Notes: generated by a model from the sequence alone, not told the origin. 64,000 nucleotides of DNA from Streptomyces sp. CG 926 (GCF_003148825.1 NZ_QGGZ01000001.1:992001-1056000), one strand, 5' to 3'. Positions 34,014 to 42,653 are shown, counted from the first letter of the stretch. Made by a program: numbers and translations.

Positions 34014-34790
34014 TCAGCGGACCTCGGTGATCTCCGGGCCGCGGTCGAGCTGCCCCATGCCGCCGCCGAAGCGGGAGCCTTCCTGGTCGTCCGTCTGCAC
34101 GCCGTCCGGCACCATCTGGGCGTCGTTCGGCAGCTTCAGGACGATCGGGTCGCGCGGAGCCATCGGGCCGTCACCGCGGACGACGACGGTGTCCCGGAAG
34201 ATCTGCTCCAGCACACCCGCCGACTCGGGGCGCACCGCGCCCTGGCCGGAGATGACGCCCCGCAGGAACCAGCGCGGGCCGTCGACGCCGACGAAGCGGA
34301 CCAGCTGGGCGCCGGTCTGCCCGTCCGGGAGCGGTACGGGCACCTGTGCGCGCAGCTCCCAGCCCAGCGAGCCCTGGGCCTCGTCGATGATGCCGCCCTG
34401 CTGGGTGATACCTGCGGCGATCTCCTCGCGGACCTCGCCCCAGATGCCCTCCTTCTTGGGCGCGGCGAAGGCCTGCAGCTGCACGGCGCTGTCGCCCAGG
34501 ACCACGGTCGCGGCCACGATCGCGTCACCGGCGACCTCGACGCGCAGTTCCATGCCCTCGACGCCGGGTACGAGGATGCCGCCCAGGTCGACCCGGCCGT
34601 CGGCCGGGTTCCCGAGCACCTCGGAGACGTCCCAGGGGCCGTCGGGCCGCGGGGCCGGCGGCAGGTTCACCCGGCGCGGGGCAGCGCTCTCCTGCTCGCC
34701 CGCGTCGTCCTGCTCGGCGACGCCGTCCACGACCTGCTCGGTCGCGCCGCCGTCATGGGCGGAGTCGTTCTTCTTGCGACGTCCGAACAC
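34014..34790 (-). CDS. DUF3710 protein
   Basis: The 258-residue protein starts 'FGRRKKNDS' and has an acidic linker, then the conserved DUF3710 body ('GRVDLGGILVPGVEGMELRV', 'VQLQAFAAPKKEGIWGEVRE', 'VRFVGVDGPRWFLRGVISG'). This actinobacterial family regularly follows dut; its function is unknown. The GTG at 34790 has GGAAGGAC six bases upstream, which lies inside the end of dut, so the two are tightly linked. Confidence 0.9.
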   Translation of the reverse strand: MFGRRKKNDSAHDGGATEQVVDGVAEQDDAGEQESAAPRRVNLPPAPRPDGPWDVSEVLGNPADGRVDLGGILVPGVEGMELRVEVAGDAIVAATVVLGDSAVQLQAFAAPKKEGIWGEVREEIAAGITQQGGIIDEAQGSLGWELRAQVPVPLPDGQTGAQLVRFVGVDGPRWFLRGVISGQGAVRPESAGVLEQIFRDTVVVRGDGPMAPRDPIVLKLPNDAQMVPDGVQTDDQEGSRFGGGMGQLDRGPEITEVR

Positions 34791-34791
34791 G

Positions 34792-35337
34792 TCACTGTCC
34801 TTCCCGGTCGGTAACGACCGAAGCGTAGCCATTCCCACCCTGCTGACCAGCCCCGGATCCGGCCACGGCCGCATGCCCGCCGGTGGAGCCGAAGCCCCCC
34901 TCGGCCCGGGCCGAGCCGGGAAGTTCCGCCACCTCGTGGAAGCGCACCTTCTCGACCCGCTGGACAACCAGCTGGGCAATGCGGTCGAAACGCTCGAACC
35001 GGACGCTCTCGCGAGGGTCGAGATTGACCACGATCACCTTGATCTCCCCACGGTACCCGGCATCCACCGTCCCCGGGGCATTCACGAGCGCGAGCCCGCA
35101 GCGTGCGGCCAGGCCGGACCGCGGGTGCACGAAGGCCGCGTACCCGTCGGGCAGGGCGATCGAGACTCCGGTGGGCAGTACGGCGCGCTCGCCGGGCTCC
35201 AGCTCGGCGGCCTCCGTGGTGACGAGGTCGCAGCCGGCGTCGCCGGGATGCCCGTACGCCGGAATCGGCACCTCCGGGTCGACGCGGCGGATCAGCACGT
35301 CGACCGGCCGGTGGGAGTCGTGGTTGCTCTGGGACAT
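34792..35337 (-). CDS. dut: dUTP diphosphatase (trimeric dUTPase)
   Basis: All five trimeric dUTPase motifs are present in order: 'PGDAGCDL', 'VHPRSGLA', 'GTVDAGYRGEIKV', 'RIAQLVV' and 'RAEGGFGSTGGH'. The third holds the catalytic Asp/Tyr and the last closes over the active site. It hydrolyses dUTP to dUMP and pyrophosphate, keeping uracil out of DNA and feeding thymidylate synthesis. At 181 residues it carries an extra C-terminal tail compared with about 150 in many bacteria. Its ATG overlaps the thioesterase stop by one base (TGATG). Confidence 0.96.
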   Translation of the reverse strand: MSQSNHDSHRPVDVLIRRVDPEVPIPAYGHPGDAGCDLVTTEAAELEPGERAVLPTGVSIALPDGYAAFVHPRSGLAARCGLALVNAPGTVDAGYRGEIKVIVVNLDPRESVRFERFDRIAQLVVQRVEKVRFHEVAELPGSARAEGGFGSTGGHAAVAGSGAGQQGGNGYASVVTDREGQ

Positions 35338-35921
35338 CAGGGGTTCACCTCAAAGGCGCGTGCGCGCCTGACCTGGTCCGGGTCGGCCATCGCCGCCTGG
35401 ATCTCCTCGGGCCGTCCGTTGTCGATGAAGTGGTCGACCTTCACCTCGATGAAGAGGGCGTCGGCACGTACGGCGACCGGGCCCTGCGGTCCGCCTATCC
35501 GGCCGACGGCCGTGCAGTAGATCTTCCGCCCGGCGACCGCGGTGACCTCGGCCTCCAGGTACAGCACGGTGTCCACCGGCACGGGCCGCACGAAGTCGGT
35601 CTCCAGCCGCCCCGTCACGGCGATGACGCGCAGCAGCCAGTTCAGGGAACCCAGCGTCTCGTCGAGCGCGGTGGCGAGCACCCCGCCGTGGGCGAGACCG
35701 GGTGCGCCCTGGTGCGCGGGCTTGACGGTGAACTCGGCGGTGACGCTCACACCCTCGCCCGCCCGGGCCTCCAGGTGCAGTCCGTGGGGCTGGCCCCCGC
35801 CGCACCCGAAACAGTGCTCGTAGTGCGCGCCGAGGAGCTCGCCGGGGGCGGGCGCGTCAGGGTGCCTGACCGGCGCGGCGGCGTCGGCCGGGGGCGTCAA
35901 CGCTGTGTTTCGTCCACTCAC
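35337..35921 (-). CDS. PaaI-like hotdog-fold thioesterase
   Basis: The 194-residue protein has the catalytic 'GLAHGGVLATALDETLG' of PaaI/4HBT thioesterases (His-Gly-Gly and Asp/Glu). An N-terminal Cys pair motif 'HCFGCGGGQPHGL' is found in many actinobacterial members. Substrate is probably an acyl-CoA. The GTG at 35921 starts 'SGRNTAL'; longer upstream frames overlap the divergent DUF3093 gene and lack homology. It is translationally linked to dut. Confidence 0.87.
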   Translation of the reverse strand: MSGRNTALTPPADAAAPVRHPDAPAPGELLGAHYEHCFGCGGGQPHGLHLEARAGEGVSVTAEFTVKPAHQGAPGLAHGGVLATALDETLGSLNWLLRVIAVTGRLETDFVRPVPVDTVLYLEAEVTAVAGRKIYCTAVGRIGGPQGPVAVRADALFIEVKVDHFIDNGRPEEIQAAMADPDQVRRARAFEVNP

Positions 35922-35979
35922 AGCCGCAGACCTTACCCGCGCGGCTACCCACCGGTCGCCTCGTGGGAGGCTTGGCCGT

Positions 35980-36444
35980 ATGCAGCTCTCCACCGCGCAC
36001 CACGACGAACGTCTGACCGCCCCCCGCTCCTGGTGGGGCATCGCCGTACTGGTCGGCCTCGCCTGCGCCTTGATGCTGCTGCCGCTGGGCACGATGCCGC
36101 TGTTGGTCGGGCTGGTCGGGGGCACGGCGCTGGCCGGGCTGGTGGTGAGCTCGTACGGGTCCGCGCGCGTGCGCGTGGTGGGCGGCGCGCTGGCGGCCGG
36201 GGACGCGCGGATCCCGGTGACGGCCCTGGGCGAGCCCGAGATCCTGGACGCCGAGGAGTCGCGTGCCTGGCGCACGTACAAGGCGGACACGCGCGCCTTC
36301 ATGCTGATGCGCAGCTACGTGCCGACCGCGGTCCGCGTCGAGGTCACCGATCCGACCGACCCGACCCCTTACGTCTACGTCTCCACCCGCGAGCCGAAGG
36401 CCTTGGTGGCGGCGCTGCTCGCCGCTCGCGACCAGGCGGCCTGA
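35980..36444 (+). CDS. DUF3093 membrane protein
   Basis: The 154-residue protein has two adjacent membrane helices (about residues 20-62, 'WWGIAVLVGLACALMLLPLG' and the following segment) and a C-terminal domain with 'FMLMRSYVPTAVRVEVTDPT' and 'PYVYVSTREPKAL', which define DUF3093. The family is actinobacterial, next to dut in many genomes, and of unknown function. GGGAGG lies nine bases before the ATG. It diverges from the thioesterase gene. Confidence 0.9.
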   Translation: MQLSTAHHDERLTAPRSWWGIAVLVGLACALMLLPLGTMPLLVGLVGGTALAGLVVSSYGSARVRVVGGALAAGDARIPVTALGEPEILDAEESRAWRTYKADTRAFMLMRSYVPTAVRVEVTDPTDPTPYVYVSTREPKALVAALLAARDQAA

Positions 36445-36496
36445 CCGGCCGGTGCGACCGGTGGCCCGGTCCGGGCGGATCGCCCCGCGCGGGGCC

Positions 36497-37354
36497 TCAG
36501 CCGTGCGCGGAGGGATCCGAGGCCTCCAGTGCGATCCTGGTGGCCTCGGGAAGGGGCTGTACGGGGCGCTCCAGGGGCGGCAGGGAGTTCAGGGTCTCCC
36601 AGTCCACGGCCCGCCTCCGCAGGTCACCACGGACCTTCTCGGCGAGCTTGCGGGTGTCCCGCCGGTTCATGACCGCGCCGACGGCGGCGCCCACCATGAA
36701 CGGCATGAGGTTCGGCAGGCTGCGGAACATCCGCTTCATGATCTGCTGGCGCAGTTCGCGCTTCATCTGCCCGCCGAGCGCCGCGTTCAGCGTGGTCGGC
36801 TTGGTCAGGTCGACCCCGCGCTCCTCCGTCCAGGCGGTCAGGTAGGCGAGGCTGCGCTCCTTGACGCCGCCCTGGGGGCGTCGGCCGTAGACCTCGTGGA
36901 GTTCGGCGATGAGTTTGAGTTCGATGGCCGCGACCGCGGTGATCTCGGCGGCCAGTTCCGCCGGCATGGCGGGCGGTACGGGCAGCATGGCCGCGGCGCC
37001 GATTCCCGCGCCCACGGTCGAGGTGGCGGCGCAGGCGCCCGTGACGAGCTTTTCGGCGAGTTGCTCGGGGCCGAGGCCCGGGAACTGCGCGCGCAGCGTC
37101 GCGAGGTCCCGAACCGGAACGCGCGGTGCGTTCTCGATGATCCTGTCGGTGACGTACTGGACGGCGTCCTTGACGCTTTCGCCGCCCTTGCGCACACCTT
37201 TTCTGACGGCTTGCATCCGACGAGCCCCGGAGCCGTACCGGGACCCCTCGTCGGGATCGGTTTCCGACGGCACCGCCGAGGCGGTGTCGGAAGGTATGGC
37301 GATCGCCGCACTGGCGGAGCCGCCGGAAGCCCCAGGAGCCGTTTCCGGATCCAT
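36497..37354 (-). CDS. Conserved actinobacterial protein of unknown function
   Basis: The 285-residue protein has a Ser/Ala/Glu-rich N-terminus, then a basic helical region ('RRMQAVRKGVRKGGESVKDA') and a hydrophobic Ala/Gly-rich segment ('GAGIGAAAMLPVPPAMPAEL', about residues 120-150). A second hydrophobic stretch ('LPNLMPFMVGAAVGAVMNRR') precedes a charged tail. It may associate with membranes. I do not recognise a family. ATG 37354 has AGGTGG six bases upstream; a GTG at 37429 would add 25 residues but has no ribosome site. It is convergent with DUF3093. Confidence 0.75.
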   Translation of the reverse strand: MDPETAPGASGGSASAAIAIPSDTASAVPSETDPDEGSRYGSGARRMQAVRKGVRKGGESVKDAVQYVTDRIIENAPRVPVRDLATLRAQFPGLGPEQLAEKLVTGACAATSTVGAGIGAAAMLPVPPAMPAELAAEITAVAAIELKLIAELHEVYGRRPQGGVKERSLAYLTAWTEERGVDLTKPTTLNAALGGQMKRELRQQIMKRMFRSLPNLMPFMVGAAVGAVMNRRDTRKLAEKVRGDLRRRAVDWETLNSLPPLERPVQPLPEATRIALEASDPSAHG

Positions 37355-37441
37355 GGATGCCACCTGCGTCTCCGCCGGATCACCAGATTTCCGGAAGCGT
37401 CGCTTCCGAAAGGGTGTGGAGCCAGCCACGGCCGACGCCTA

Positions 37442-37738
37442 TCAGTCGCAGTCGCGACAGATCGGCTGACCGTTCTTCTCACGTGCCAGCTGGCTGCGGT
37501 GGTGGACCAGGAAGCAGCTCATGCAGGTGAACTCATCGGCCTGCTTGGGCAGGACCCGGACGGCCAGCTCCTCGTTGGAGAGGTCCGCGCCGGGAAGCTC
37601 CATGCTTTCGACAGAGTCGAATTCGTCCATGTCCGCGGACGAGGTCGACTTCTCGTTGCGCCGAGCCTTCAGCTCTTCGATGCTGTCGTTGTCGACGTCA
37701 TCGTCGGTCTTGCGCGGGGTGTCGTAGTCCGTTGCCAT
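37442..37738 (-). CDS. DUF4193 zinc-ribbon-like protein
   Basis: The 98-residue acidic protein ends in a metal-binding cysteine arrangement, 'FTCMSCFLVHHRSQLA' and 'PICRDCD', that is C-x2-C and C-x2-C. The N-terminal half ('SIEELKARRNEKSTSSADMD') is typical of DUF4193. The family is near universal in actinobacteria and of unknown role. Some members lie close to RbpA-like transcription factors in character, but no function should be inferred from that. Confidence 0.9.
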   Translation of the reverse strand: MATDYDTPRKTDDDVDNDSIEELKARRNEKSTSSADMDEFDSVESMELPGADLSNEELAVRVLPKQADEFTCMSCFLVHHRSQLAREKNGQPICRDCD

Positions 37739-38119
37739 TGTTCGCTCTCCCCCTCTGGGTGTTAGCGGTGTCTCAGCGCACGTAACGCACGAGAGGCCGG
37801 ACTTGTGCCCGACCTGAGGCGGAGATTTTGCCTCACATCAAGGTCTGTTACTCAATCGACACCCAGCCGCCCGCCCGAAGGACGATTGGCTGGGATGACG
37901 AGCGGGACCGTACACGGTCCGAGGGCCGTCATGCACAAACGCCACCCCGTGTATTTCCCGCCATCCGAGGGGCCGGAAACCCGGACTTCCCGGGCTTTCC
38001 GGCCGCGCCGGGGTCACTGAACGCACATGACCCGACACCGACCACTGTGATCGATCACACAGGGCCGGTTGTTTTCACAGGGCAAGCATTCAGCCAAAAG
38101 CGAACACGGGGCCGGGGTC
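37739..38119. other. Intergenic region without a gene
   Basis: No frame has convincing codon use. The stretch presumably holds the DUF4193 promoter. A perfect 14-base palindrome, TGTGATCGATCACA, sits at 38046-38059 near the cutS end and may form part of a terminator or an operator. Confidence 0.5.
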
Positions 38120-39373
38120 TCACAAGGGAAGAGTGACACGCATCACGAGGCCACCGCCTTCCCGAGGCATCGCCTGGATCCTGCCGCCGTGTGCGCGCGC
38201 CACGGAGCGCGCGATCGACAGACCCAGTCCGACACCCTTGTCGCTGCCTGTGCGCTCCGTACGCAGCCGCCTGAAGGGCTCGAAGAGGTTGTCCACCTCG
38301 TACGCGGGAACAACGGGACCTGTGTTCGATACCAGGAGGACCGCCTGATCGTGCTGGGCCTCGGTCACGACCTCCACCCAACCGCTCTCCGGCACGTTGT
38401 ACCGGACGGCGTTCTGCACCAGGTTGAGAGCGATCCGCTCCAGCAGCACCCCGTTGCCCTGCACGACGGCCGGCGCGCGCTCGCCGCGAATCTCCACGCC
38501 CTTCGCCTCGGCCTCGCCGCGCACCTGGTCGACGGCGCGCGAGGCGACCTCCGCCAGGTCCACCGGTTTGCGCTCGACGATCTGGTTCTCGCTGCGGGCC
38601 AGCAGCAGCAGGCCCTCGACCAGCTGCTCGCTGCGCTCGTTGGTGGCGAGCAGGGTCTTCCCGAGCTGCTGGAGCTCGATCGGCGCCCCCGGATCGGAGA
38701 GGTGCACCTCCAGCAGGGTCCGGTTGATCGCGAGCGGGGTCCGCAGCTCGTGCGAGGCGTTCGCGACGAACCGCTGCTGGGCCGTGAAGGCCCGTTCCAG
38801 TCGGTCGAGCATGTCGTCGAAGGTGTCGGCGAGCTCCTTGAGCTCGTCGTCCGGCCCGTCCAGCTCGATCCGCCGGGTCAGGTCGGAGCCCACGACCCGG
38901 CGGGCGGTGCGGGTGATCTTGCCGAGCGGCGAGAGCACGCGGCCGGCCATCGCGTAGCCGAAGGCGAAGGCGATGATGCTCAGGCCCAGGAGGGCCATCA
39001 GCGACCGGCTCAGCAGGTCGTCCAGGGCGTGTCGGCGCTGTTCCAGGACGCACTGGTTGATCGCCGCGGTGAACTGGTCGAAGGGCTGGTTGGTGCCGCT
39101 CACGCCGGAGCAGGTGGTGCTGGTGACCTCGATGTTCTGACCGCGGACGATCGTGAACGGGATCGCGTTGCCCTGCCGCAGGGCCTGCGCCGCGAGCAGG
39201 TAGATGATCGACAGCAGCAGGATCCCGGCGATCAGGAACATCCCGCCGTACAGCAGCGTGAGGCGTATCCGGATGGTCGGCCGCAGCCACGGGAAGGGAC
39301 CCTCGGGCTGGCCGGGGTCCCATGTCGGTTTCGGTGGCGCGGCCGGTGGCGCCGGGGTGGTTGCCACGCGCAT
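38120..39373 (-). CDS. cutS: CutS sensor histidine kinase
   Basis: The 417-residue kinase has a membrane helix at about residues 40-65 and an extracellular loop of about 65 residues containing two cysteines ('STTCSGVSG' and 'INQCVLEQ'). A second helix, HAMP, HisKA ('VANASHELRTPLAI', His208) and HATPase ('NLVQNAVRYN', 'GVGLGLSIARSVARAHGG') follow. Sequence and pairing with CutR identify it as CutS of Streptomyces. The CutRS system was first described as a repressor of actinorhodin in S. lividans; the cysteine pair could report envelope redox state (inference). Start and cutR stop overlap by one base. Confidence 0.93.
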   Translation of the reverse strand: MRVATTPAPPAAPPKPTWDPGQPEGPFPWLRPTIRIRLTLLYGGMFLIAGILLLSIIYLLAAQALRQGNAIPFTIVRGQNIEVTSTTCSGVSGTNQPFDQFTAAINQCVLEQRRHALDDLLSRSLMALLGLSIIAFAFGYAMAGRVLSPLGKITRTARRVVGSDLTRRIELDGPDDELKELADTFDDMLDRLERAFTAQQRFVANASHELRTPLAINRTLLEVHLSDPGAPIELQQLGKTLLATNERSEQLVEGLLLLARSENQIVERKPVDLAEVASRAVDQVRGEAEAKGVEIRGERAPAVVQGNGVLLERIALNLVQNAVRYNVPESGWVEVVTEAQHDQAVLLVSNTGPVVPAYEVDNLFEPFRRLRTERTGSDKGVGLGLSIARSVARAHGGRIQAMPREGGGLVMRVTLPL

Positions 39374-40026
39374 CAGATCCGGTATCCGGAGCCGGGCACG
39401 GTCACGATGACGGGCGGTTCGCCCAGTTTGCGGCGCAGGGTCATCACGGTCACCCGCACGACGTTGGTGAAGGGGTCCGTGTTCTCGTCCCAGGCCTTCT
39501 CCAGCAGCTGCTCGGCGGAGACGACGGTCCCCTCGCTGCGCATGAGCACCTCCAGCACCGCGAACTCCTTGGGCGCCAGCTGGACCTCCTTGCCCTCGCG
39601 GAACACCTCCCGGCGGTTCGGGTCCAGCTTGATGCCGGCCCGCTCCAGTACGGGCGGCAGCGCGACCGTGGTGCGTCGCCCGAGCGCCCGCACGCGGGCG
39701 GTCAGCTCGGTGAAGGCGAAGGGCTTGGGCAGGTAGTCGTCCGCGCCGAGCTCCAGGCCCTCCACCCGGTCGCTGACGTCGCCGGAGGCGGTCAGCATCA
39801 GCACGCGGGTGGGCATGCCGAGCTCGACGATCTTCCGGCACACGTCGTCACCGTGCACGAGCGGGAGGTCCCGGTCGAGCACGACCACGTCGTAGTCGTT
39901 CACGCCGACCCGCTCCAGGGCGGCGGCGCCGTCGTACACGACGTCCACGGCCATGGCCTCCCGGCGTAGTCCGGTGGCCACCGCATCGGCGAGCAGCTGC
40001 TCGTCCTCGACGACGAGTACGCGCAC
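39373..40026 (-). CDS. cutR: CutR response regulator
   Basis: The 217-residue OmpR-family regulator matches Streptomyces CutR nearly residue for residue as I recall it ('MRVLVVEDEQLLADAVATGL' through 'IVTVPGSGYRI'). The phospho-acceptor is Asp51 in 'VVVLDRDLPL', and the winged-helix domain begins about residue 125. It controls envelope- and antibiotic-related genes in Streptomyces. Upstream, two GTAA boxes spaced 11 bases apart could be its own binding site. Confidence 0.94.
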   Translation of the reverse strand: MRVLVVEDEQLLADAVATGLRREAMAVDVVYDGAAALERVGVNDYDVVVLDRDLPLVHGDDVCRKIVELGMPTRVLMLTASGDVSDRVEGLELGADDYLPKPFAFTELTARVRALGRRTTVALPPVLERAGIKLDPNRREVFREGKEVQLAPKEFAVLEVLMRSEGTVVSAEQLLEKAWDENTDPFTNVVRVTVMTLRRKLGEPPVIVTVPGSGYRI

Positions 40027-40094
40027 GTCGTTTCCTTCCTCCGAGCCCAGAAGGGCACACGTGTATTGCGTCGCCCATCCTGCACGTTTCGGCC

Positions 40095-40109
40095 GTAAAC
40101 CGGCTGTAA
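40095..40109. promoter_or_regulatory. Direct repeat with 11-base spacing upstream of cutR
   Basis: GTAA boxes start at 40095 and 40106, one helical turn apart, within GTAAACCGGCTGTAAGG. OmpR-family regulators typically bind direct repeats with this spacing, so CutR autoregulation is possible. Only four bases are repeated, so the evidence is weak. Confidence 0.3.
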
Positions 40110-40269
40110 GGCGGCTCGTGGAGGGGCTGCCGGGGCGGAAGTGAGGATTCCCTCGCCTTACGAGGTTTCTGGGCCCTGAGCGCAGGGGAGGACGAGATCA
40201 CACCCCATCCACTCCCTGACGGCGGACAGCCACGCCGCCGCCGACCCACGAAGAGGGGGCGAACCCACC

Positions 40270-40449
40270 ATGGACGCATTCACCGCGGGTCTCCTGCAGC
40301 GCATCAGGAACACGCAGTCGGACCTCAGGCACGCCCGCGAGACGGGCGACGACTTCCTCGCGGAAGTGGAACTGGCGGAGCTGGAGGATCTCCAGCGCCT
40401 GGCCGCCGAGCACGGCGTTCCCGTCACGGCCGCCGTACCCGCCTGCTGA
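40270..40449 (+). CDS. Small conserved-looking helical protein (59 aa)
   Basis: An ATG preceded by a GAGGGGG ribosome site opens a 59-residue frame with strong Streptomyces codon bias. The product is mostly one charged helix ('MDAFTAGLLQRIRNTQSDLR', 'EVELAELEDLQRLAAEHGV'). It may dimerise or bind a partner; no family is recognised with certainty. It diverges from cutR and is followed by phased repeats and a clear terminator, so it forms its own transcription unit. Confidence 0.75.
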   Translation: MDAFTAGLLQRIRNTQSDLRHARETGDDFLAEVELAELEDLQRLAAEHGVPVTAAVPAC

Positions 40450-40476
40450 TCCCCCGATCGGCCGGCCCGCCCACCC

Positions 40477-40552
40477 GCACGACTCTGCACGAATCCTGCA
40501 CGACTCTGCACGAACCGAGCTTCTGCACGACCTCTGCACGGCCTCTGCACGA
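40477..40552 (+). repeat. Seven helically phased GCACGA repeats
   Basis: The hexamer GCACGA (once GCACGG), mostly within CTGCACGA, starts at 40477, 40487, 40498, 40508, 40525, 40536 and 40547. The spacings of 10, 11, 10, 17, 11 and 11 bases keep most copies on one helix face. They lie between the small gene's stop and its terminator. Confidence 0.8.
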
Positions 40553-40600
40553 CGTGGACCCCGGACGCCCCAGTGGGCGGCCGGGGTCCACGTGTTTTTT
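40552..40600 (+). terminator. Rho-independent terminator of the 59-aa gene
   Basis: A 13-base perfect inverted repeat (ACGTGGACCCCGG and complement, 16-base loop) is followed by GTTTTTT on the forward strand. It abuts the stop codon of the convergent inositol-monophosphatase-family gene. Confidence 0.88.
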
Positions 40601-41403
40601 CAGTCGTGCCAGGCTCCGTACTCCTCCAGCAGCGGCTGCAGGGAGGCGAACACGGCCGGCGTGGCGGCCAGGGTCAGTTCGCCCGAGGCCGGCTCACCGG
40701 GACGGCCCCCGGTCATGGCTCCGGCCTCCCGGGCGATCAGGTCGCCGGCTGCCAGGTCCCAGGGGTTCAGTCCCCGCTCGTAGTACCCGTCCAGCCGCCC
40801 GGCGGCCACGTCGCACAGGTCCAGCGCCGCCGACCCACCCCGCCGGATGTCCCGCGCCAGCGGGATGATCCGCGCCGCGACCTCGGCCTGGTGGACCCGC
40901 CGGGTCTGCACGTACGCGAAGCCGGTCCCGAGCAGCGCCTGGTCCAGCGGCGCCGCCGGCCGGCAGGCCAGGGGCGTCGTACCCAGCCACGCGCCGCCGC
41001 CGAGGACCGCGTGGTAGGTCTCCCCGCGCATCGGGGCCGCCACGACGCCCACCACGGTCTCGCCGCCGTACTCGGCCGCGATGGACACGCCCCAGCTCGG
41101 GAGCCCGTAGAGGTAGTTCACGGTGCCGTCGAGCGGGTCGACGACCCAGCGCACCCCGCTCGTCCCCGGGCTGTCCGCCCCCTCCTCGCCCAGCAGCCCG
41201 TCCTCGGGCCGCCGCTCGGCGAGGATGCCGGTGATCAGCTTCTCCGCCGCGATGTCCATCTCGGTCACCACGTCGATGGGGCTGCTCTTCGTCGCCGCCA
41301 CGGCCAGGTCGGCCGGGCGGCCGTCGCGCAGCAGAGCTCCGGCCCGTCGGGCGGCCTCCAGACCCACGTCCAGCAGTTCGGCCTTCAGCTCGTCAGAGAT
41401 CAC
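40600..41403 (-). CDS. Inositol-monophosphatase-family phosphatase
   Basis: The 267-residue protein shows the family's metal-binding motifs: 'LLGEEGAD' (Glu), 'WVVDPLDGTVNYLYGLP' (Asp/Asp) and 'LNPWDLAAGDLIAREAGA' (Asp). It hydrolyses a phosphomonoester with Mg2+; inositol-1-phosphate, fructose-1,6-bisphosphate, histidinol phosphate or PAP are all possible substrates in this superfamily. The GTG at 41403 has AGGAAG eight bases upstream. It follows hemH on the same strand by 11 bases, so both may be one transcript. Confidence 0.9.
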   Translation of the reverse strand: MISDELKAELLDVGLEAARRAGALLRDGRPADLAVAATKSSPIDVVTEMDIAAEKLITGILAERRPEDGLLGEEGADSPGTSGVRWVVDPLDGTVNYLYGLPSWGVSIAAEYGGETVVGVVAAPMRGETYHAVLGGGAWLGTTPLACRPAAPLDQALLGTGFAYVQTRRVHQAEVAARIIPLARDIRRGGSAALDLCDVAAGRLDGYYERGLNPWDLAAGDLIAREAGAMTGGRPGEPASGELTLAATPAVFASLQPLLEEYGAWHD

Positions 41404-41414
41404 GGTCCCACTTC

Positions 41415-42569
41415 CTACGCGTACGGACTGTCCACGCCCGCGGCCGCCGGCCGGGGGCCCCGCGCCGGGCAGCAGCCCACCGCGCACAGGTCATGACTCT
41501 GCCCCAGCGTGCCGACCCAGCACTGCGCCGCCGGCTCCCCGCGCTCCTTGGCGGCGCGCTCCAGCAGCAGCTCCCGCACCGCGCCGGCGAAGCGCGGGTC
41601 GGCTCCGACGGTCGCCGAGCGGCGCACGGGCAGACCCAGCTCGGCCGCCTTCGCGGTGGCCTCGGTGTCCAGGTCGTAGAGGACTTCCATGTGGTCGGAG
41701 ACGAAGCCGATGGGCACCATGACGACGGCGGGCGCGCCGGCGGCGTGCTGCGCCTCCAGGTGGTCGCAGATGTCCGGCTCCAGCCACGGGATGTGCGGGG
41801 CGCCGCTGCGGGACTGGTAGACGAGCTCCCAGGAGTGCGCGACGCCGGTGCGTGCGGCGACCTCGTCCGCGATCACCCGGGCGACGTCGAGGTGCTGCTT
41901 GACGTACGCCCCGCCCTCGCCGTTCTCGGTGTGGTCCGCCACCGGGCCGGAGGTGTCCGCGGCGGCGGTCGGGATGGAGTGGGTGGTGAAGGCGAGGTGG
42001 GCGCCGGAGCGGACCTCCTCGGGCAGCTCGGCGAGCGAGGCCACCACCCCGTCGATCATGGGCTCCACGAAGCCCGGGTGGTTGAAGTAGTGCCGCAGCT
42101 TGTCGACGCGCGGCAGCTCCACGCCCTCCTCGGCGAGGGTGGCCAGCGCGTCGGCGAGGTTCTCCCGGTACTGCCGGCAGCCCGAGTACGAGGCGTACGC
42201 GCTGGTCGCGAGCACGGCGATGCGGCGGCGCCCGTCGGCGACCATCTCCCGCATGACATCGGTGAGGTACGGGGCCCAGTTCCGGTTGCCCCAGTAGACC
42301 GGCAGGTCCAGCCCGTGCCCCGCGAAGTCCTTGCGCAACGCGTCCAGCAGTTCGCGGTTCTGCCCGTTGATGGGGCTGACCCCGCCGAACCCGAAGTAGT
42401 GCTGTCCGACCTCCTTGAGCCGCTCGCGGGGGATACCGCGCCCGCGCGTGACGTTCTCCAGGAAGGGCACGACGTCGTCGGGTCCCTCGGGGCCGCCGAA
42501 GGACAGCAGCAGGAGGGCGTCGTAGGGGGCGGCGGGCCCGCCGGCGGGCGGGGGGAGCTGGTCTGACAT
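41415..42569 (-). CDS. hemH: Ferrochelatase (HemH/CpfC)
   Basis: The 384-residue enzyme inserts Fe2+ into coproporphyrin III or protoporphyrin. Visible motifs are '[15 protein letters not shown]', '[13 protein letters not shown]', the catalytic 'FTTHSIP' His and '[12 protein letters not shown]'. The C-terminal cysteines ('QCWVG' and 'LCAVGCCPA') resemble the [2Fe-2S] cluster ligands of actinobacterial ferrochelatases. Actinobacteria use the coproporphyrin-dependent route, so CpfC is the better functional name. An iron box lies in the intergenic region upstream, between this gene and a divergent MFS gene. Confidence 0.95.
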   Translation of the reverse strand: MSDQLPPPAGGPAAPYDALLLLSFGGPEGPDDVVPFLENVTRGRGIPRERLKEVGQHYFGFGGVSPINGQNRELLDALRKDFAGHGLDLPVYWGNRNWAPYLTDVMREMVADGRRRIAVLATSAYASYSGCRQYRENLADALATLAEEGVELPRVDKLRHYFNHPGFVEPMIDGVVASLAELPEEVRSGAHLAFTTHSIPTAAADTSGPVADHTENGEGGAYVKQHLDVARVIADEVAARTGVAHSWELVYQSRSGAPHIPWLEPDICDHLEAQHAAGAPAVVMVPIGFVSDHMEVLYDLDTEATAKAAELGLPVRRSATVGADPRFAGAVRELLLERAAKERGEPAAQCWVGTLGQSHDLCAVGCCPARGPRPAAAGVDSPYA

Positions 42570-42634
42570 GCCTCGAATCCTGCCACCCGGCCCGCTCCGG
42601 AGAGAACCGCCCTGTCCGCGAGGTGGACACCGAC

Positions 42635-42653
42635 ACAGGTAAGGTGAACCTAA
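42635..42653. promoter_or_regulatory. Iron box (DmdR1/IdeR-type operator)
   Basis: ACAGGTAAGGTGAACCTAA matches the actinobacterial iron box TTAGGTTAGGCTAACCTAA at 14 of 19 positions, with a perfect right half. It sits 65 bases upstream of hemH and 88 bases upstream of the divergent MFS gene. Either or both could be repressed by iron-loaded DmdR1. Confidence 0.65.

Noticed and set aside
36482..36495. Short palindrome GCCCCGCGCGGGGC between DUF3093 and the next gene as a terminator
   Set aside because: At 14 bases with no loop and no T-run it is too short to call with confidence in this GC-rich sequence.
38046..38059. TGTGATCGATCACA as a CRP-type operator
   Set aside because: The half-sites are separated by four bases, not the six of the CRP consensus, and the site lies downstream of cutS and is not in an obvious promoter.
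40477..40552. Phased GCACGA array as a CRISPR array
   Set aside because: The units are too short, there are no spacers of regular length, and no cas genes occur in the window.
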